Assembly (NCBI RefSeq): GCF_021025955.1
Contig: NZ_JAJNCL010000012.1
Coordinates: 109,156 to 173,155 of the forward strand
Length of the DNA stretch: 64,000 nt
Reading direction: 5' to 3'
Source of the DNA: Rhodococcus qingshengii
Lineage (GTDB): Bacteria > Actinomycetota > Actinomycetes > Mycobacteriales > Mycobacteriaceae
Below are positions 25,894 to 35,689 of the stretch, in pieces (the first letter of the stretch is position 1; each line of letters opens with the position of its first letter). The notes beneath the pieces are model-generated. The model was not told the origin of the DNA. It did not search any database and saw only the letters and a program-made list of their open reading frames with translations. Position numbers and translations under genes: made by a program.

Positions 25894-27495
25894 GTGAGCT
25901 TCAAGAGTCCGTTCCCCGACGTTGAAATCCCCAACCTCAGCGTCTACGACTTCCTGTTCGGAAACACCGACCCCGCAGACCTCGACAAAACGGCATTCGT
26001 CGAGGGCAGTTCTGGCGCAGTCACCACATACGCTTCGCTGATCGCACAGATCAACGGCGTTGCAGGCGCTCTCGCAGCGCGCGGACTCGCCGTCGGAGAC
26101 GTGGTCGGGTTGCATTCGCCCAACGTCCCGGCCTTCGGATCCGTCTTCCACGGCATCCTTCGTGCCGGTGGTGTCGCGACCACCATCAACGCTCTCTACA
26201 CCGCCGAGGACATCGCCAAGCAGCTCACCGATTCCAAGGCCAAGTTCCTCTTCACCGTCTCGCCGCTGCTGCCGCAGGCCAAGGCAGCCGCCGATCAGGT
26301 CGGCATCCCCGCTGAGAACGTGTTCGTGCTCGACGGCGCCGAAGGCCATCTGTCGCTGCGAGATCTGCTCGGCGAGGGTGCAGCGGCGCCCGAGATCTCC
26401 TTCGACCCGGCCACCCAGCTCGCGGTGCTGCCGTACTCGTCGGGCACCACCGGCCGGCCCAAGGGCGTCATGCTCACCCATCGCAATCTCGTGGCCAACG
26501 TCTGCCAGATCATCCCGCGGATGGGGATCGAGACCGACGACAAGATCCTGGCGGTCCTGCCGTTCTTCCACATCTACGGCATGACGGTGCTGCTCAACGC
26601 CGCGCTGTATCGCCGCGCGAGCCTCATCACGATGCCGAAGTTCGATCTCGTCGAGTTCTTGCGGATCGTCGCCGAGCAGAAGTCGACGTACATCTTCGTC
26701 GCGCCGCCGGTTGCCGTCGCGCTGGCCAAGCACCCACTGGTCGACCAGTACGACCTCTCGAGCGTGCACACCATCTTCTCCGGTGCGGCCCCGCTCGACG
26801 CGGCGCTCGGCAAGGCCGTCGCAGACCGCTTGAAGTGCCACGTCCGCCAGGGCTACGGCATGTCCGAGATGAGCCCCGTCTCGCACGCGATCCCGTTTGA
26901 TCGTGACGACATCGCACTCGACACCTGCGGTCCCACCATCGCCAACATGGAATGCAAGCTCGTCGACCCGGGAACGGGCGAAGAGGTCGCGTACCCGGCA
27001 CTCGGCACGGACGGGGTCAGCGAGCCCGGTGAACTGTGGTGCAAGGGCCCGAACATCATGGTGGGCTACCTCGGCAACGACCAGGCCACCAAGGACACCC
27101 TCGACGACGACGGTTACCTGCACACCGGTGACATCGCGACCGTCGACGGCGACGGCGTCGTCAAGATCGTCGATCGACTCAAGGAACTGATCAAGTACAA
27201 GGGCTACCAGGTTCCCCCGGCCGAACTCGAGGCTCTGCTGCTGACGCATCCGCAGATCGCCGACGCCGCCGTGATCGGTGTGCTCGACGCCGAGGGTGAA
27301 GAGGTACCGAAGGCATTCGTCGTGCTCCAGGACGGCGCCGAGTTGACCGAAGCCGACGTGATCTCGTTTGTCGCCGAGCGCGTCTCGCCGCACAAGAAGG
27401 TCCGCCAGGTTTCGTTCATCAGCACCGTGCCGAAATCCGCGGCCGGAAAGATCCTCCGCAAGGATCTGCGAACTGCGGAAGTAGCCTCGAGCTGA
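25894..27495 (+). CDS. 4-coumarate:CoA ligase-like acyl-CoA synthetase
   Basis: A 533-residue ANL-superfamily enzyme that activates a carboxylic acid as its acyl-AMP and then CoA thioester. Core motifs are [18 protein letters not shown] (P-loop), the PFFHIYGM segment, [45 protein letters not shown] (hinge and A8 region), and the C-terminal [14 protein letters not shown] with catalytic Lys. The layout is of the 4CL/long-chain group; the substrate is not resolved. The start is GTG 25894 with GAGGAG upstream. Its promoter has a candidate GlxR/CRP site. It is inserted between Rv0487- and Rv0489-like genes. Confidence 0.93.
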   Translation: MSFKSPFPDVEIPNLSVYDFLFGNTDPADLDKTAFVEGSSGAVTTYASLIAQINGVAGALAARGLAVGDVVGLHSPNVPAFGSVFHGILRAGGVATTINALYTAEDIAKQLTDSKAKFLFTVSPLLPQAKAAADQVGIPAENVFVLDGAEGHLSLRDLLGEGAAAPEISFDPATQLAVLPYSSGTTGRPKGVMLTHRNLVANVCQIIPRMGIETDDKILAVLPFFHIYGMTVLLNAALYRRASLITMPKFDLVEFLRIVAEQKSTYIFVAPPVAVALAKHPLVDQYDLSSVHTIFSGAAPLDAALGKAVADRLKCHVRQGYGMSEMSPVSHAIPFDRDDIALDTCGPTIANMECKLVDPGTGEEVAYPALGTDGVSEPGELWCKGPNIMVGYLGNDQATKDTLDDDGYLHTGDIATVDGDGVVKIVDRLKELIKYKGYQVPPAELEALLLTHPQIADAAVIGVLDAEGEEVPKAFVVLQDGAELTEADVISFVAERVSPHKKVRQVSFISTVPKSAAGKILRKDLRTAEVASS

Positions 27496-27550
27496 TTTCC
27501 AGACAGGGTTGATCAAGAAGGGTTCCGGTACTCGTGCCAGGATGAACGCC

Positions 27551-28297
27551 ATGAGTATCGGAACCCTGGTCCTGCTCCGCCACGGCGAGAGCGAATGGAA
27601 TGCGCTCAATCTGTTCACCGGCTGGGTGGACGTACACCTGACAGACAAGGGCATGGCCGAGGGCAAGCGCGCCGGCGAACTGCTCGCCGAGCACAACCTG
27701 TTGCCCGACGTTCTCTACACGTCTCTCCTCCGCCGTGCGATCAGCACCGCCAACCTCGCACTCGACGCCGCCGATCGCCACTGGATCCCGGTAGTTCGCG
27801 ACTGGCGCCTCAACGAGCGCCACTACGGCGCTCTCCAGGGCAAGAACAAGGCTCAGACCAAGGAAGAGTACGGAAACGAGCAGTTCATGCTCTGGCGTCG
27901 TAGCTACGACACCCCGCCGCCCGCCATCGAAGCCGGCAGCGAGTACAGCCAGGACACCGATCCCCGGTACGCGAACCTCGACGAGGTTCCCTTGACCGAG
28001 TGCCTGCTCGACGTCGTCAAGCGTCTGATCCCGTACTGGGAGGACACCATCTCCCAGGAGCTGCTCGCCGGCCGGAACGTGCTGGTCACCGCGCACGGCA
28101 ACTCGCTGCGTGCATTGGTCAAGCACCTCGACGGCATCTCGGACGAGGACATCGCGGGCCTGAACATCCCCACCGGAATCCCGCTGCGCTACGACCTCGA
28201 CGAGAACCTGAAGCCCCTCAACCCGGGTGGCACTTACCTGGATCCGGAGGCCGCCGCTGCCGGCGCCGCCGCGGTGGCGAATCAGGGCGGAAAGTAG
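27551..28297 (+). CDS. gpmA: 2,3-bisphosphoglycerate-dependent phosphoglycerate mutase
   Basis: Glycolytic enzyme interconverting 3- and 2-phosphoglycerate through a phosphohistidine. The 248-residue protein has [10 protein letters not shown] (His11), [22 protein letters not shown] and [15 protein letters not shown] (second His). ATG 27551 is favoured because AGGATG is placed well upstream. A strong terminator follows after about 20 bp, then senX3. The order gpm1-senX3-regX3 is the same as in mycobacteria. Confidence 0.97.
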   Translation: MSIGTLVLLRHGESEWNALNLFTGWVDVHLTDKGMAEGKRAGELLAEHNLLPDVLYTSLLRRAISTANLALDAADRHWIPVVRDWRLNERHYGALQGKNKAQTKEEYGNEQFMLWRRSYDTPPPAIEAGSEYSQDTDPRYANLDEVPLTECLLDVVKRLIPYWEDTISQELLAGRNVLVTAHGNSLRALVKHLDGISDEDIAGLNIPTGIPLRYDLDENLKPLNPGGTYLDPEAAAAGAAAVANQGGK

Positions 28298-28315
28298 CAA
28301 CCCGATGATGTGCGT

Positions 28316-28350
28316 CGAGGCCCCCCGAACAGTGTTTTCGGGGGGCCTCG
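28316..28350 (+). terminator. Strong hairpin after gpmA
   Basis: A perfect 14-bp stem (CGAGGCCCCCCGAA with TTCGGGGGGCCTCG) with a 7-base loop lies 18 bp after gpmA. It should insulate senX3-regX3 from glycolytic transcription. Confidence 0.85.
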
Positions 28351-28459
28351 GCCAACAACAGATGAACGACGAACCAACGCCGTCCACCTGGCGGATTACG
28401 TGGGCGGGAACGTCCGAACCCGCCGTAACCGACACTTCGCGCGAACGTACGATTGCGCC

Positions 28460-29695
28460 GTGAGTGTCGTGATTGCAGTGCTGCTGGTCGTGGTCGCCGG
28501 CTTGGTTGGCTACCTCGTCGGCGGGGTGCTGGTGCCAAGGCTGTCGTCGCGCCAGAGTCAGCGCTCCGACGAACAGACCGGGCTCACGATGTCCCAGGTC
28601 CTCGACCTCATCGTGCTGGCGTCGGAAAGCGGTATCGCCGTCGTCGACGGTTTCCACGACGTCGTTCTCTTCAACCCTCGCGCCGAAGAACTCGGCCTGG
28701 TCAAGAATCGTCTGGTGGACGAGCGAGCGTGGCGGGCAGCGCAGGAAGTCCTGCGGACAGGTCAGACCGTCGAGGTGGATCTGACAGCGCAGACCGCGCA
28801 GCGCGGCCGCGACAAGATTGCCGTTCGTGGCACCGCTCGGCTGCTCAGCAAGGACGACCGCAACTTCGTGGTTCTGTTCGCCGACGACGATTCCGAGCAG
28901 GTCCGCATGGAGGCGACACGACGCGATTTTGTCGCGAACGTCAGCCACGAACTGAAGACCCCGGTCGGCGCGATGAGTTTGCTCGCGGAGGCACTGCTCG
29001 AATCCGCCGACGATCCGGAGTCGGTGCGCCACTTCGGCGAACGGGTACTCGGTGAGTCGATTCGTCTGGGCAAGATGGTCACCGAGTTGATTGCTCTCTC
29101 GCGTCTGCAAGGTGCCGAGAAGCTGCCGGATCTCGACGTGGTCGACGTCGACACGGTGGTGTCCGAGGCGCTGTCGCGGGCGAATCTGTCGGCCGAGGCC
29201 GCCGGGATCACCGTCACCACCGACCATCCGAGCGGGCTCGAGGTGCTCGGGGATCAGACCCTTCTCGTGACTGCACTGTCCAACCTCATCGAGAACGCTA
29301 TTGCTTACTCGCCCAAGGGTTCTCCGGTATCTGTCAGTCGGTCGGTGCGAGGCGACAATGTCGCGATCGCGGTCACCGACCGAGGTGAGGGCATCGCGAA
29401 AGCGGATCAGGAGCGAGTGTTCGAGAGATTCTTCCGCGTGGACAAGGCGCGGTCACGGCAGACCGGTGGAACTGGTCTGGGGCTGGCGATCGTCAAACAT
29501 GTCGCGGCCAATCACAACGGCTCCATCGAATTGTGGAGCAAACCGGGAACAGGGTCTACCTTCACGTTGCAGATACCGGCACACGTGGAGTCGGACGACG
29601 ACATCGACTCTGACGACGCGGGAACCGCCGGTTCCACGCGGATCGGCAGACGAGAACAAGGCAGTAGAGAAAACGGCATGGAGGCCAAACGATGA
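28460..29695 (+). CDS. senX3: Sensor histidine kinase of the phosphate-responsive system
   Basis: Membrane sensor kinase that, with RegX3, controls the phosphate-starvation response. The 411-residue protein has an N-terminal hydrophobic segment (about residues 1-27), a PAS-like region ([24 protein letters not shown]), the HisKA box [16 protein letters not shown] (phospho-acceptor His163), and HATPase motifs [16 protein letters not shown] and [14 protein letters not shown]. The start is GTG 28460, giving the mycobacterial length. The C-terminal tail is acidic then basic. It overlaps regX3 by 4 bp (ATGA). Confidence 0.96.
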   Translation: MSVVIAVLLVVVAGLVGYLVGGVLVPRLSSRQSQRSDEQTGLTMSQVLDLIVLASESGIAVVDGFHDVVLFNPRAEELGLVKNRLVDERAWRAAQEVLRTGQTVEVDLTAQTAQRGRDKIAVRGTARLLSKDDRNFVVLFADDDSEQVRMEATRRDFVANVSHELKTPVGAMSLLAEALLESADDPESVRHFGERVLGESIRLGKMVTELIALSRLQGAEKLPDLDVVDVDTVVSEALSRANLSAEAAGITVTTDHPSGLEVLGDQTLLVTALSNLIENAIAYSPKGSPVSVSRSVRGDNVAIAVTDRGEGIAKADQERVFERFFRVDKARSRQTGGTGLGLAIVKHVAANHNGSIELWSKPGTGSTFTLQIPAHVESDDDIDSDDAGTAGSTRIGRREQGSRENGMEAKR

Positions 29696-30381
29696 CTAGT
29701 GTGCTGATCGTGGAGGACGAGGAGTCCTTGGCGGACCCGCTGGCGTTCCTGCTCCGCAAGGAAGGCTTCGAGACCACCATCGTCAACGACGGACCGTCGG
29801 CGTTGGCGGAATTCGATCGCTCCGGAGCGGACATCGTCCTGCTCGACCTCATGCTGCCCGGCATGAGTGGCACGGACGTCTGCAAGGCGCTGCGGTCGCG
29901 TTCCGGCGTTCCCGTCATCATGGTGACGGCGCGCGACAGTGAGATCGACAAGGTCGTCGGCCTGGAACTCGGTGCGGACGACTATGTGACCAAACCGTAT
30001 TCGGCGCGCGAGCTGATCGCCCGCATCCGTGCGGTGCTGCGCCGCGGGGTGGAGAACGAGGCAGACCTCGCCTCCGACAACGGTGTGCTCGAGGCCGGAC
30101 CGGTACGGATGGACGTCGAGCGTCACGTCGTGCAGGTCGCAGGTAACCCGGTGACGTTGCCGCTCAAGGAGTTCGACCTCCTCGAGTACCTGCTCCGCAA
30201 CTCCGGCCGGGTGCTGACCCGCGGACAGTTGATCGACCGCGTCTGGGGAGCCGACTACGTCGGTGACACCAAAACCCTTGACGTACACGTGAAACGGTTG
30301 CGTTCGAAGATCGAATCGGATCCGGCCAAGCCGGAACATCTGGTCACCGTCCGCGGATTGGGTTACAAGCTCGAAGCGTGA
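29692..30381 (+). CDS. regX3: Phosphate-responsive response regulator
   Basis: OmpR/PhoB-type regulator of 229 residues partnered with SenX3. The receiver domain has acidic residues in VEDEE, the phospho-acceptor Asp52 in [15 protein letters not shown] and the [12 protein letters not shown]ys. The C-terminal winged helix includes [30 protein letters not shown] and [12 protein letters not shown]. The start codon overlaps the senX3 stop. A perfect palindromic terminator follows. Confidence 0.97.
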   Translation: MTSVLIVEDEESLADPLAFLLRKEGFETTIVNDGPSALAEFDRSGADIVLLDLMLPGMSGTDVCKALRSRSGVPVIMVTARDSEIDKVVGLELGADDYVTKPYSARELIARIRAVLRRGVENEADLASDNGVLEAGPVRMDVERHVVQVAGNPVTLPLKEFDLLEYLLRNSGRVLTRGQLIDRVWGADYVGDTKTLDVHVKRLRSKIESDPAKPEHLVTVRGLGYKLEA

Positions 30382-30415
30382 TCGAACCTCGTCGAGAAGA
30401 AATGTCGAGAAAGAC

Positions 30416-30449
30416 TTCAGCCGCTCACACGATCGTGTGAGCGGCTGAA
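30416..30449. terminator. Perfect 34-bp palindromic terminator
   Basis: Two 17-bp arms beginning TTCAGCCGCTCACACG form an uninterrupted palindrome centred at 30432/30433. It is flanked by AAAGAC upstream and ATCTTTTC downstream, so it can end transcription from regX3 and from the convergent gene at 30470. Confidence 0.85.
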
Positions 30450-30469
30450 ATCTTTTCGTTTACGTGGAG

Positions 30470-31288
30470 TCAGCCCTGAGCTTTGTTCTGAGCGATCGTG
30501 GTCGCCGGGTGGACCGCTATGAGGCCGAGGCCGGCGCGACGCCTGCAGAGGCGAGCCAGCTCGTCGTACGCGCGCTTTCCGAGAAGCTCCGTCAGTTCCG
30601 GCCCGTAGGACTGCCAGACTTGCCGCTCCCCGACATGAGCGTCGGGGGAGCCGGAGCAGTACCAGGCGAGGTCGTCGCCGCCCTCACCCCAGCCGCGGCG
30701 GTCGTACTCGGTGATCGTGGTCTTGAGGATCTGCACGCCGTCCGGCCGGTCGACCCAGTCCTGAGTGCGGCGGATGGGTAGCTGCCAGCACACGTCCGGC
30801 TTCACCTCGAGCGGCTCGATGCCCTTCCTCAGCGCCATCGAGTGAAACGCGCAGCCGGGACCGCCCGCAAAACCCGGCCGGTTCTGGAAAATGCACGCAC
30901 CCTTGTAGCGGCGGGTGCGCAGTGCGGGCTCGTCCTCGAGGTCGTCTTCTTCGACGTAGCCCTTCTTGCCGAGACCCTTTTCCATGTACTGCCAGTCTTC
31001 GGCTGTGAGCATTTTCACTGACGCATCGAGCTTGTCCTGATCCTCCTGATCGGAGAGGAAAGCGCCGTGCGAGCAGCAGCCGTCGTCCGGGCGGTCGCCG
31101 ATGATGCCCTGACACGCCGGCGTGCCGAACACGCAGGTCCAATGCGAGAGCAACCACGTCATATCAGCGGAAATGAGGTGCTCGGAGTTATCCGGATCGA
31201 CAAATTCGACCCACTCGCGCGGGAAATCGAGATCGACCTCGGGGCTCGGAGTCATCTTGTGGGACCGGTCTGGGTTACCTGCTGTCAC
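30470..31288 (-). CDS. Conserved Cys-rich actinobacterial protein (Rv0495c-like)
   Basis: A 272-residue soluble protein of unknown function that matches the position and pattern of mycobacterial Rv0495c. It has nine cysteines, several in paired arrangements ([55 protein letters not shown]), which suggests metal or Fe-S binding similar to YkgJ-type Cys-cluster proteins. The start is GTG 31288, or ATG 31255 if shorter; no strong RBS decides. It diverges from ppx by about 33 bp. Confidence 0.75.
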   Translation of the reverse strand: MTAGNPDRSHKMTPSPEVDLDFPREWVEFVDPDNSEHLISADMTWLLSHWTCVFGTPACQGIIGDRPDDGCCSHGAFLSDQEDQDKLDASVKMLTAEDWQYMEKGLGKKGYVEEDDLEDEPALRTRRYKGACIFQNRPGFAGGPGCAFHSMALRKGIEPLEVKPDVCWQLPIRRTQDWVDRPDGVQILKTTITEYDRRGWGEGGDDLAWYCSGSPDAHVGERQVWQSYGPELTELLGKRAYDELARLCRRRAGLGLIAVHPATTIAQNKAQG

Positions 31289-31321
31289 AAGGGCCGACGG
31301 TAGACCCAGTAACGTGGCGAT

Positions 31322-32272
31322 GTGCGACTAGGGGTACTCGACGTCGGAAGCAATACCGTCCATCTATTGGTTGTGGACGCCCATCGGGGCGGCCACCCAA
31401 CACCCATGAGCTCGACCAAGTCCACGTTGAGGCTGGCAGAGAACACCGACGACCGCGGCGATATCACCACGTCAGGAGCTGATCGGTTGGTGTCGACGGT
31501 CTCCGAATTCGCCGGTATCGCCAAGACGTCCGGGTGCGAGGAAATGATGGCTTTTGCCACTTCCGCCGTCCGTGACGCCAACAATTCCGAAGCCGTGCTC
31601 GCCCGCGTTCGCGCGGAAACCGGAGTCAATCTCGAGGTTCTCTCCGGGGTCGACGAAGCCCGCTTGACCTTTCTGGCCGTGCGCCGCTGGTACGGCTGGA
31701 GCGCCGGACGCATCCTGAACCTGGACATCGGCGGCGGCTCGCTCGAACTCACCGCAGGTGGTGACGAGGATCCGGACGTCGCCTTCTCACTGCAACTCGG
31801 TGCCGGACGGTTGACACGCGACTGGCTACAGGCCGATCCGCCGGGCAAGCGCCGGGTCGCTGTCTTGCGTGACTGGCTCGACGCGGAGTTGGTCGGACCA
31901 GCCAAAGAACTGCGTGCCGCAGGCGACTGGGACCGCACGGTCGGGACGTCGAAGACCTTCCGATCGTTGGCTCGGCTCACCGGCGCGGCCCCCTCGGCCG
32001 CAGGCCCCCGGGCAAAACGGACCCTGACTTCCAGCGGACTCAGGCAACTCATAGCCTTCATATCCAGGATGACGGCAGCGGACCGTGCAGAATTGGAAGG
32101 AGTGAGCTCAGATCGGTCACAGCAGATTGTGGCCGGCGCGCTCATCGCAGAGGCAACCATGCGGGCGCTCGGAGTGGACGAACTGGAAATTTGTCCCTGG
32201 GCGCTGCGTGAGGGTCTGATTCTGCGAAAGCTCGACACAGAAATGGGCGGTGAATTGGTGGTGAGTGCTTGA
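31322..32272 (+). CDS. ppx: Exopolyphosphatase/pppGpp phosphohydrolase family
   Basis: A 316-residue Ppx/GppA-type ASKHA protein that removes terminal phosphate from polyphosphate and may act on pppGpp. Motifs are [14 protein letters not shown] (phosphate 1), [27 protein letters not shown] (phosphate 2) and a C-terminal [31 protein letters not shown]. The start is GTG 31322. The protein is of the short, single-domain type like Rv0496. It overlaps the next gene (TGATG). Placement after senX3-regX3 links it to phosphate physiology. Confidence 0.94.
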   Translation: MRLGVLDVGSNTVHLLVVDAHRGGHPTPMSSTKSTLRLAENTDDRGDITTSGADRLVSTVSEFAGIAKTSGCEEMMAFATSAVRDANNSEAVLARVRAETGVNLEVLSGVDEARLTFLAVRRWYGWSAGRILNLDIGGGSLELTAGGDEDPDVAFSLQLGAGRLTRDWLQADPPGKRRVAVLRDWLDAELVGPAKELRAAGDWDRTVGTSKTFRSLARLTGAAPSAAGPRAKRTLTSSGLRQLIAFISRMTAADRAELEGVSSDRSQQIVAGALIAEATMRALGVDELEICPWALREGLILRKLDTEMGGELVVSA

Positions 32273-33384
32273 TGACCGAAGACAGTCAGCAGATTTCCGT
32301 AGCGGAACTGCTCAAGCGGAACGGTCAGAGCGTCGAATCCCGAGGTGGACGACGCCGGCGCGGCGTAGCCGGTGGCATCTCCGTCGCCGAACTGACGGGT
32401 GAGATCCCGATCGTTCGCCAGTCGGGATCGCGCGCGGCAGCCGAGCCCGAGTCGGCTGAACCAGCAGCGTCCGAGCAGGCAACCGCAGCACCTGAAACCG
32501 CTGCACCTTCTGCGCCGGCCGAGACTGTTGCGGAAACCGCAAAGCCCACCGCGCCGGCACCGAAGGTTCCCGCCGACCGCACCGCCGCCTTCGCCGTCTC
32601 GTTCGACGATGATGACGACGATGACGAACCGCAGGCACCCAAGGCTGAATCGAAGCCGGTTGCCGCGCCGCCGGTCACCACCCCGAAGCCGACTTCCACA
32701 CCGTCGCCGGGACAGACCTCGAAGTCCTCGCCCGGACAGTGGGTGAGCCGGGCACCGCTCGGCTCCTCGTCGCCGACGCAGGTAACGCAGGAACCGGCAC
32801 TGCTGTCGGGTCAGACGCTGGCAGGCGACCTGATGCGTCAGGAGCGTGCCGCAAACCAGTCGCCGTCGTTGCGTCCGCCGATCCTGCCGCCGCGTGTCTC
32901 TACTCCCGTCGTCAAGACACCTACTCCTGCTCCGGCCGCTCCGGACGACAGCACCGAACTGATCGACAAGATCGCAGACGCGGATGCCGGCGAGGCCGAA
33001 TCGACCTCCGCGGTCGATCTGGTCAAGGCACCGGCAGTCGCTGACAGTGCAAAAAAGTCCAGTGCCGTCGCGGAGTCCGACGTCGAAGCCGAACCGGCAG
33101 CGGAAGAGGCAGGCGAGCGCAACTCGATCCGTGAATGGGCAGTGCTTGCCGGTCAGGTTGTTGTTGCACTGATCGTCGGCGGCGCGATGTTCAAGGGCTT
33201 CGAGAAGCTGTGGGACATGCTGCCGTGGGTGGCGTTGGTGCTCGCGCTGATCGTGATTGTCGGCTTGGTGGCCGTGGTGCGGGTTCTGCGCAAGACGGAC
33301 GACATCACGAGTTTTGTGATCGCGGTGGTCGTCGGCATGATCGTGACGCTCGGTCCATTGGCGTTCTTGTTGACTTCGGGTTGA
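32272..33384 (+). CDS. Pro/Ala-rich membrane protein (Rv0497-like)
   Basis: A 370-residue protein with a conserved N-terminus (ISVAELLKRNGQ, then GRRRRGVAGGISVAELTGEIP), a long Pro/Ala/Glu-rich disordered region with a DDDDDDDE run near residue 110, and three hydrophobic segments in the last about 85 residues. The disordered part is probably cytoplasmic. Function is unknown; the Rv0496-Rv0497-Rv0498 order is conserved. The ATG at 32272 overlaps the ppx stop. Confidence 0.8.
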   Translation: MTEDSQQISVAELLKRNGQSVESRGGRRRRGVAGGISVAELTGEIPIVRQSGSRAAAEPESAEPAASEQATAAPETAAPSAPAETVAETAKPTAPAPKVPADRTAAFAVSFDDDDDDDEPQAPKAESKPVAAPPVTTPKPTSTPSPGQTSKSSPGQWVSRAPLGSSSPTQVTQEPALLSGQTLAGDLMRQERAANQSPSLRPPILPPRVSTPVVKTPTPAPAAPDDSTELIDKIADADAGEAESTSAVDLVKAPAVADSAKKSSAVAESDVEAEPAAEEAGERNSIREWAVLAGQVVVALIVGGAMFKGFEKLWDMLPWVALVLALIVIVGLVAVVRVLRKTDDITSFVIAVVVGMIVTLGPLAFLLTSG

Positions 33385-33412
33385 TCGGACGATGATCGGG
33401 GGATCGCAGCGC

Positions 33413-34276
33413 ATGATTCGTCGGCCGATAGCCGTCGGCTTGTCGACGGCTTCGGTGTATCCGGAGAACACGGAAGCGGCATTTCGTTACGCCGCCGATC
33501 TGGGATACGACGGTGTCGAACTGATGGTGTGGGCCGAATCCGTCAGCCAGGACGTCGGTGCTGTTGCTGCCCTCGTTCGCAAATATGCGATCCCGGTGCA
33601 GGCTGTGCATGCGCCGTGTCTGCTGATTTCGCAGCGCGTGTGGGGTTCCGATCCGGTCGAGAAACTCGAGCGTTCGGTTCGCACCGCCGAAACCTTGGGT
33701 GCCACGACGGTGGTCGTCCACCCGCCGTTCCGGTGGCAGCGCAAGTACGCCGAAGGCTTCGCCGAACAGGTTGTCGACCTCGAATCGAAGAGCAGCGTCG
33801 TCGTGGCGGTGGAGAACATGTTCCCCATGCGCGCGGACAGCTTCTTCGGCGGCAAGGACAAATCTGCGGAGCGTTTACGCAAACGGGGTGGTCCAGGCGC
33901 GGCGCTGTCGGCATTCAGTCCGTCGTACGACCCGACCGATTCCGATCACGCGCACTACACACTCGACCTGTCGCACACCGCGACGGCGGGCATGGATGCC
34001 TTGGAGTTGGCCTCGCGTATGGGTAGGGGACTCGAGCATCTGCACCTGGCCGACGGTCGTGGGGCGTCGATGGACGAGCACTTGATCCCGGGGCATGGTT
34101 CACAGCCGTGCGCGGAGTTGTGTCAGCAGTTGGCCGCGAGCGAATTCAGCGGCCAGGCCGTCATCGAGATCAACACTCAGAACGCGCGCACCCGGCGGGA
34201 GCGGTCCTCGATGCTGGCGCAGGCGCTCGCGTTTGCACGCGAGCACCTGGCACGTTCAGCGGTGGCCGGCAAGTAG
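33413..34276 (+). CDS. Sugar-phosphate isomerase/epimerase-like TIM barrel
   Basis: A 287-residue AP-endonuclease-2/xylose-isomerase-like barrel. Segments include GLSTASVYPENTEAAFRYAADLGYDGVELMVW, VHAPCLLIS, VVVHPPF, VAVENMFP, YTLDLSHTA and LHLADG, with His, Glu and Asp residues placed for metal binding. Substrate unknown (Rv0498-like). ATG 33413 is preferred over 33392 because GGGGGA lies 9 bp before it. It overlaps the convergent HAD-PlsC gene by 21 bp. Confidence 0.82.
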   Translation: MIRRPIAVGLSTASVYPENTEAAFRYAADLGYDGVELMVWAESVSQDVGAVAALVRKYAIPVQAVHAPCLLISQRVWGSDPVEKLERSVRTAETLGATTVVVHPPFRWQRKYAEGFAEQVVDLESKSSVVVAVENMFPMRADSFFGGKDKSAERLRKRGGPGAALSAFSPSYDPTDSDHAHYTLDLSHTATAGMDALELASRMGRGLEHLHLADGRGASMDEHLIPGHGSQPCAELCQQLAASEFSGQAVIEINTQNARTRRERSSMLAQALAFAREHLARSAVAGK

Positions 34277-35689
34277 CGCAGCCTCGAACTGCGTGCGCAC
34301 CTTCTCCACGTGCGCGTCGAGGTCCTTGGTCTCCCAGCCTTCGGTCGAGATGGGATCGAGCACCGAGACGTAGACCGGGCCCGGATGAGCGACAAGCGAA
34401 TTGCGCCACATCCTTTCGCCCGCGTTGTGAATCACCACGGGCACGATCGGCACACCGGCCTGGATCGCCAAGTGGAATCCACCCTTTTTGAAAGGGCCCA
34501 GGCGTGGCGTCGGAGAACGGGTGCCCTCCGGAGCGATGACTATCGAGACGCCGTTCTTCAGCTTGTCGACCGCCGGTTGCAATGCGGCCTTCGCTTTTGT
34601 GGTGTCGGTACGGTCGATGTACGCGACGTCGAGCAATGCGCCGACCGGCATGAACCGCGGATCGCTTGCCGCTTCCTTCTTCGCGACACCGGTCACGTCA
34701 CGCTTTATGACGGTGCCGAGGACCAACATGTCCAGGGAACTCTGATGATTGAACATGAACACCGCCGGGCGGTGATCCCACACGTTGTGCTCGCCGTCGA
34801 TCTCGACGTCGATGCCGAGCAGCGAGAGCGAGATGTCGGGACCGTACGTTCCGACGAGGTTCGCGCCCAGTTGTCGGTTGCCGGTGACGATGCCCGCCGA
34901 CGCGCCGAGGGCGGCGGTGGCAGCAAGCGCGCCCATGGCCGTCGCCGTTCGGATCGTGGAGATCGGGGTAGCGCCTCGTTGCGGTTTACGCAGGCTGACC
35001 GAAGGCCAGTGATTGCGCAACGCGATCTTGGCCAGGCCACGATCGGGATTCAACGCGACAGGTCGCCCGACGGCCTCGAGCATGAAAACATCTTCGACAC
35101 CGTTGGAGTAGGCAAATGCGTTCTTCAAGTCGGCGCCCATCGTCTCGGCATATTCCGCAAGGGCATTGGCCTTGGCCGGACCCCACAGAGCGGGTGAGGA
35201 CAGTTCGCCGGTCAGCATTCCGTCGACGACTTCGGGTTCGGTACACAGCACGTCTTCGATGTCGAGATCTTCGGCGACGTACTTGGCCTGGAACGGAGTC
35301 GCCGACGTGGCCATCACGATCGTGTGGCCGGCGCGCCGGTGCGCTGCCAGAAGCCCGCGTGCTTCCGGGTAGATCATCGCGGCGATCTCCTGCTTGAACA
35401 ACCGTCGGCCCCAGTCGTTCAGTTCCTCGACGGTACGGCCGCCCAGGGCGCGAACGCCGATGTCCATCAGTGCTCCGACATCAGCGCCACGGAACTGGGT
35501 GTCGATCGCGGCACCGGTGGTGCGCAATAATTCGCCGACGCTGATATCCAAGCGTCGCAGGCGGTCTCGGTACACGACACTGGCCGAGTAACCGCTGATC
35601 AAGGTGCCGTCGAGGTCGAAGGCGGCGATCGTTCCGGGCCCGGGTGGGGCGGCTTCGATGGCTGAGTGCAGACGCTCGAGTCCGGTCAC
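34256..35689 (-). CDS. HAD-IB phosphatase / PlsC acyltransferase fusion
   Basis: A 477-residue two-domain protein. Residues 1 to about 250 are a HAD-IB phosphatase (AAFDLDGTLISG, ATSATPFQAKYVAEDL, NGVEDVFML). After a hydrophobic hairpin comes a 1-acylglycerol-3-phosphate acyltransferase with FNHQSSLDML (HX4D), VGALLDVAYIDR, PEGTRS and VPIVPVVIHN. It resembles Rv2483c, a fusion proposed to make and process phosphatidic acid. GTG 35689 overlaps the plsB stop (GTGA). Third gene of the lipid operon. Confidence 0.92.
   Translation of the reverse strand: MTGLERLHSAIEAAPPGPGTIAAFDLDGTLISGYSASVVYRDRLRRLDISVGELLRTTGAAIDTQFRGADVGALMDIGVRALGGRTVEELNDWGRRLFKQEIAAMIYPEARGLLAAHRRAGHTIVMATSATPFQAKYVAEDLDIEDVLCTEPEVVDGMLTGELSSPALWGPAKANALAEYAETMGADLKNAFAYSNGVEDVFMLEAVGRPVALNPDRGLAKIALRNHWPSVSLRKPQRGATPISTIRTATAMGALAATAALGASAGIVTGNRQLGANLVGTYGPDISLSLLGIDVEIDGEHNVWDHRPAVFMFNHQSSLDMLVLGTVIKRDVTGVAKKEAASDPRFMPVGALLDVAYIDRTDTTKAKAALQPAVDKLKNGVSIVIAPEGTRSPTPRLGPFKKGGFHLAIQAGVPIVPVVIHNAGERMWRNSLVAHPGPVYVSVLDPISTEGWETKDLDAHVEKVRTQFEAALLAGHR

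Noticed and set aside
25843..27696. 617-residue open frame on the minus strand
   Set aside because: Antisense to the acyl-CoA ligase, whose motifs are complete on the plus strand.
28351..28459. Possible Pho-box upstream of senX3
   Set aside because: Several GAAC motifs are present but their spacing does not match the 11-bp direct repeats of PhoP/RegX3 boxes.
27419..29227. 602-residue open frame on the minus strand
   Set aside because: Antisense to gpmA and senX3, both certain genes.
31285..33471. 728-residue open frame on the minus strand
   Set aside because: It is antisense to ppx and the Rv0497-like gene, is Arg-rich with no domain, and reflects third-position GC bias of the real genes.
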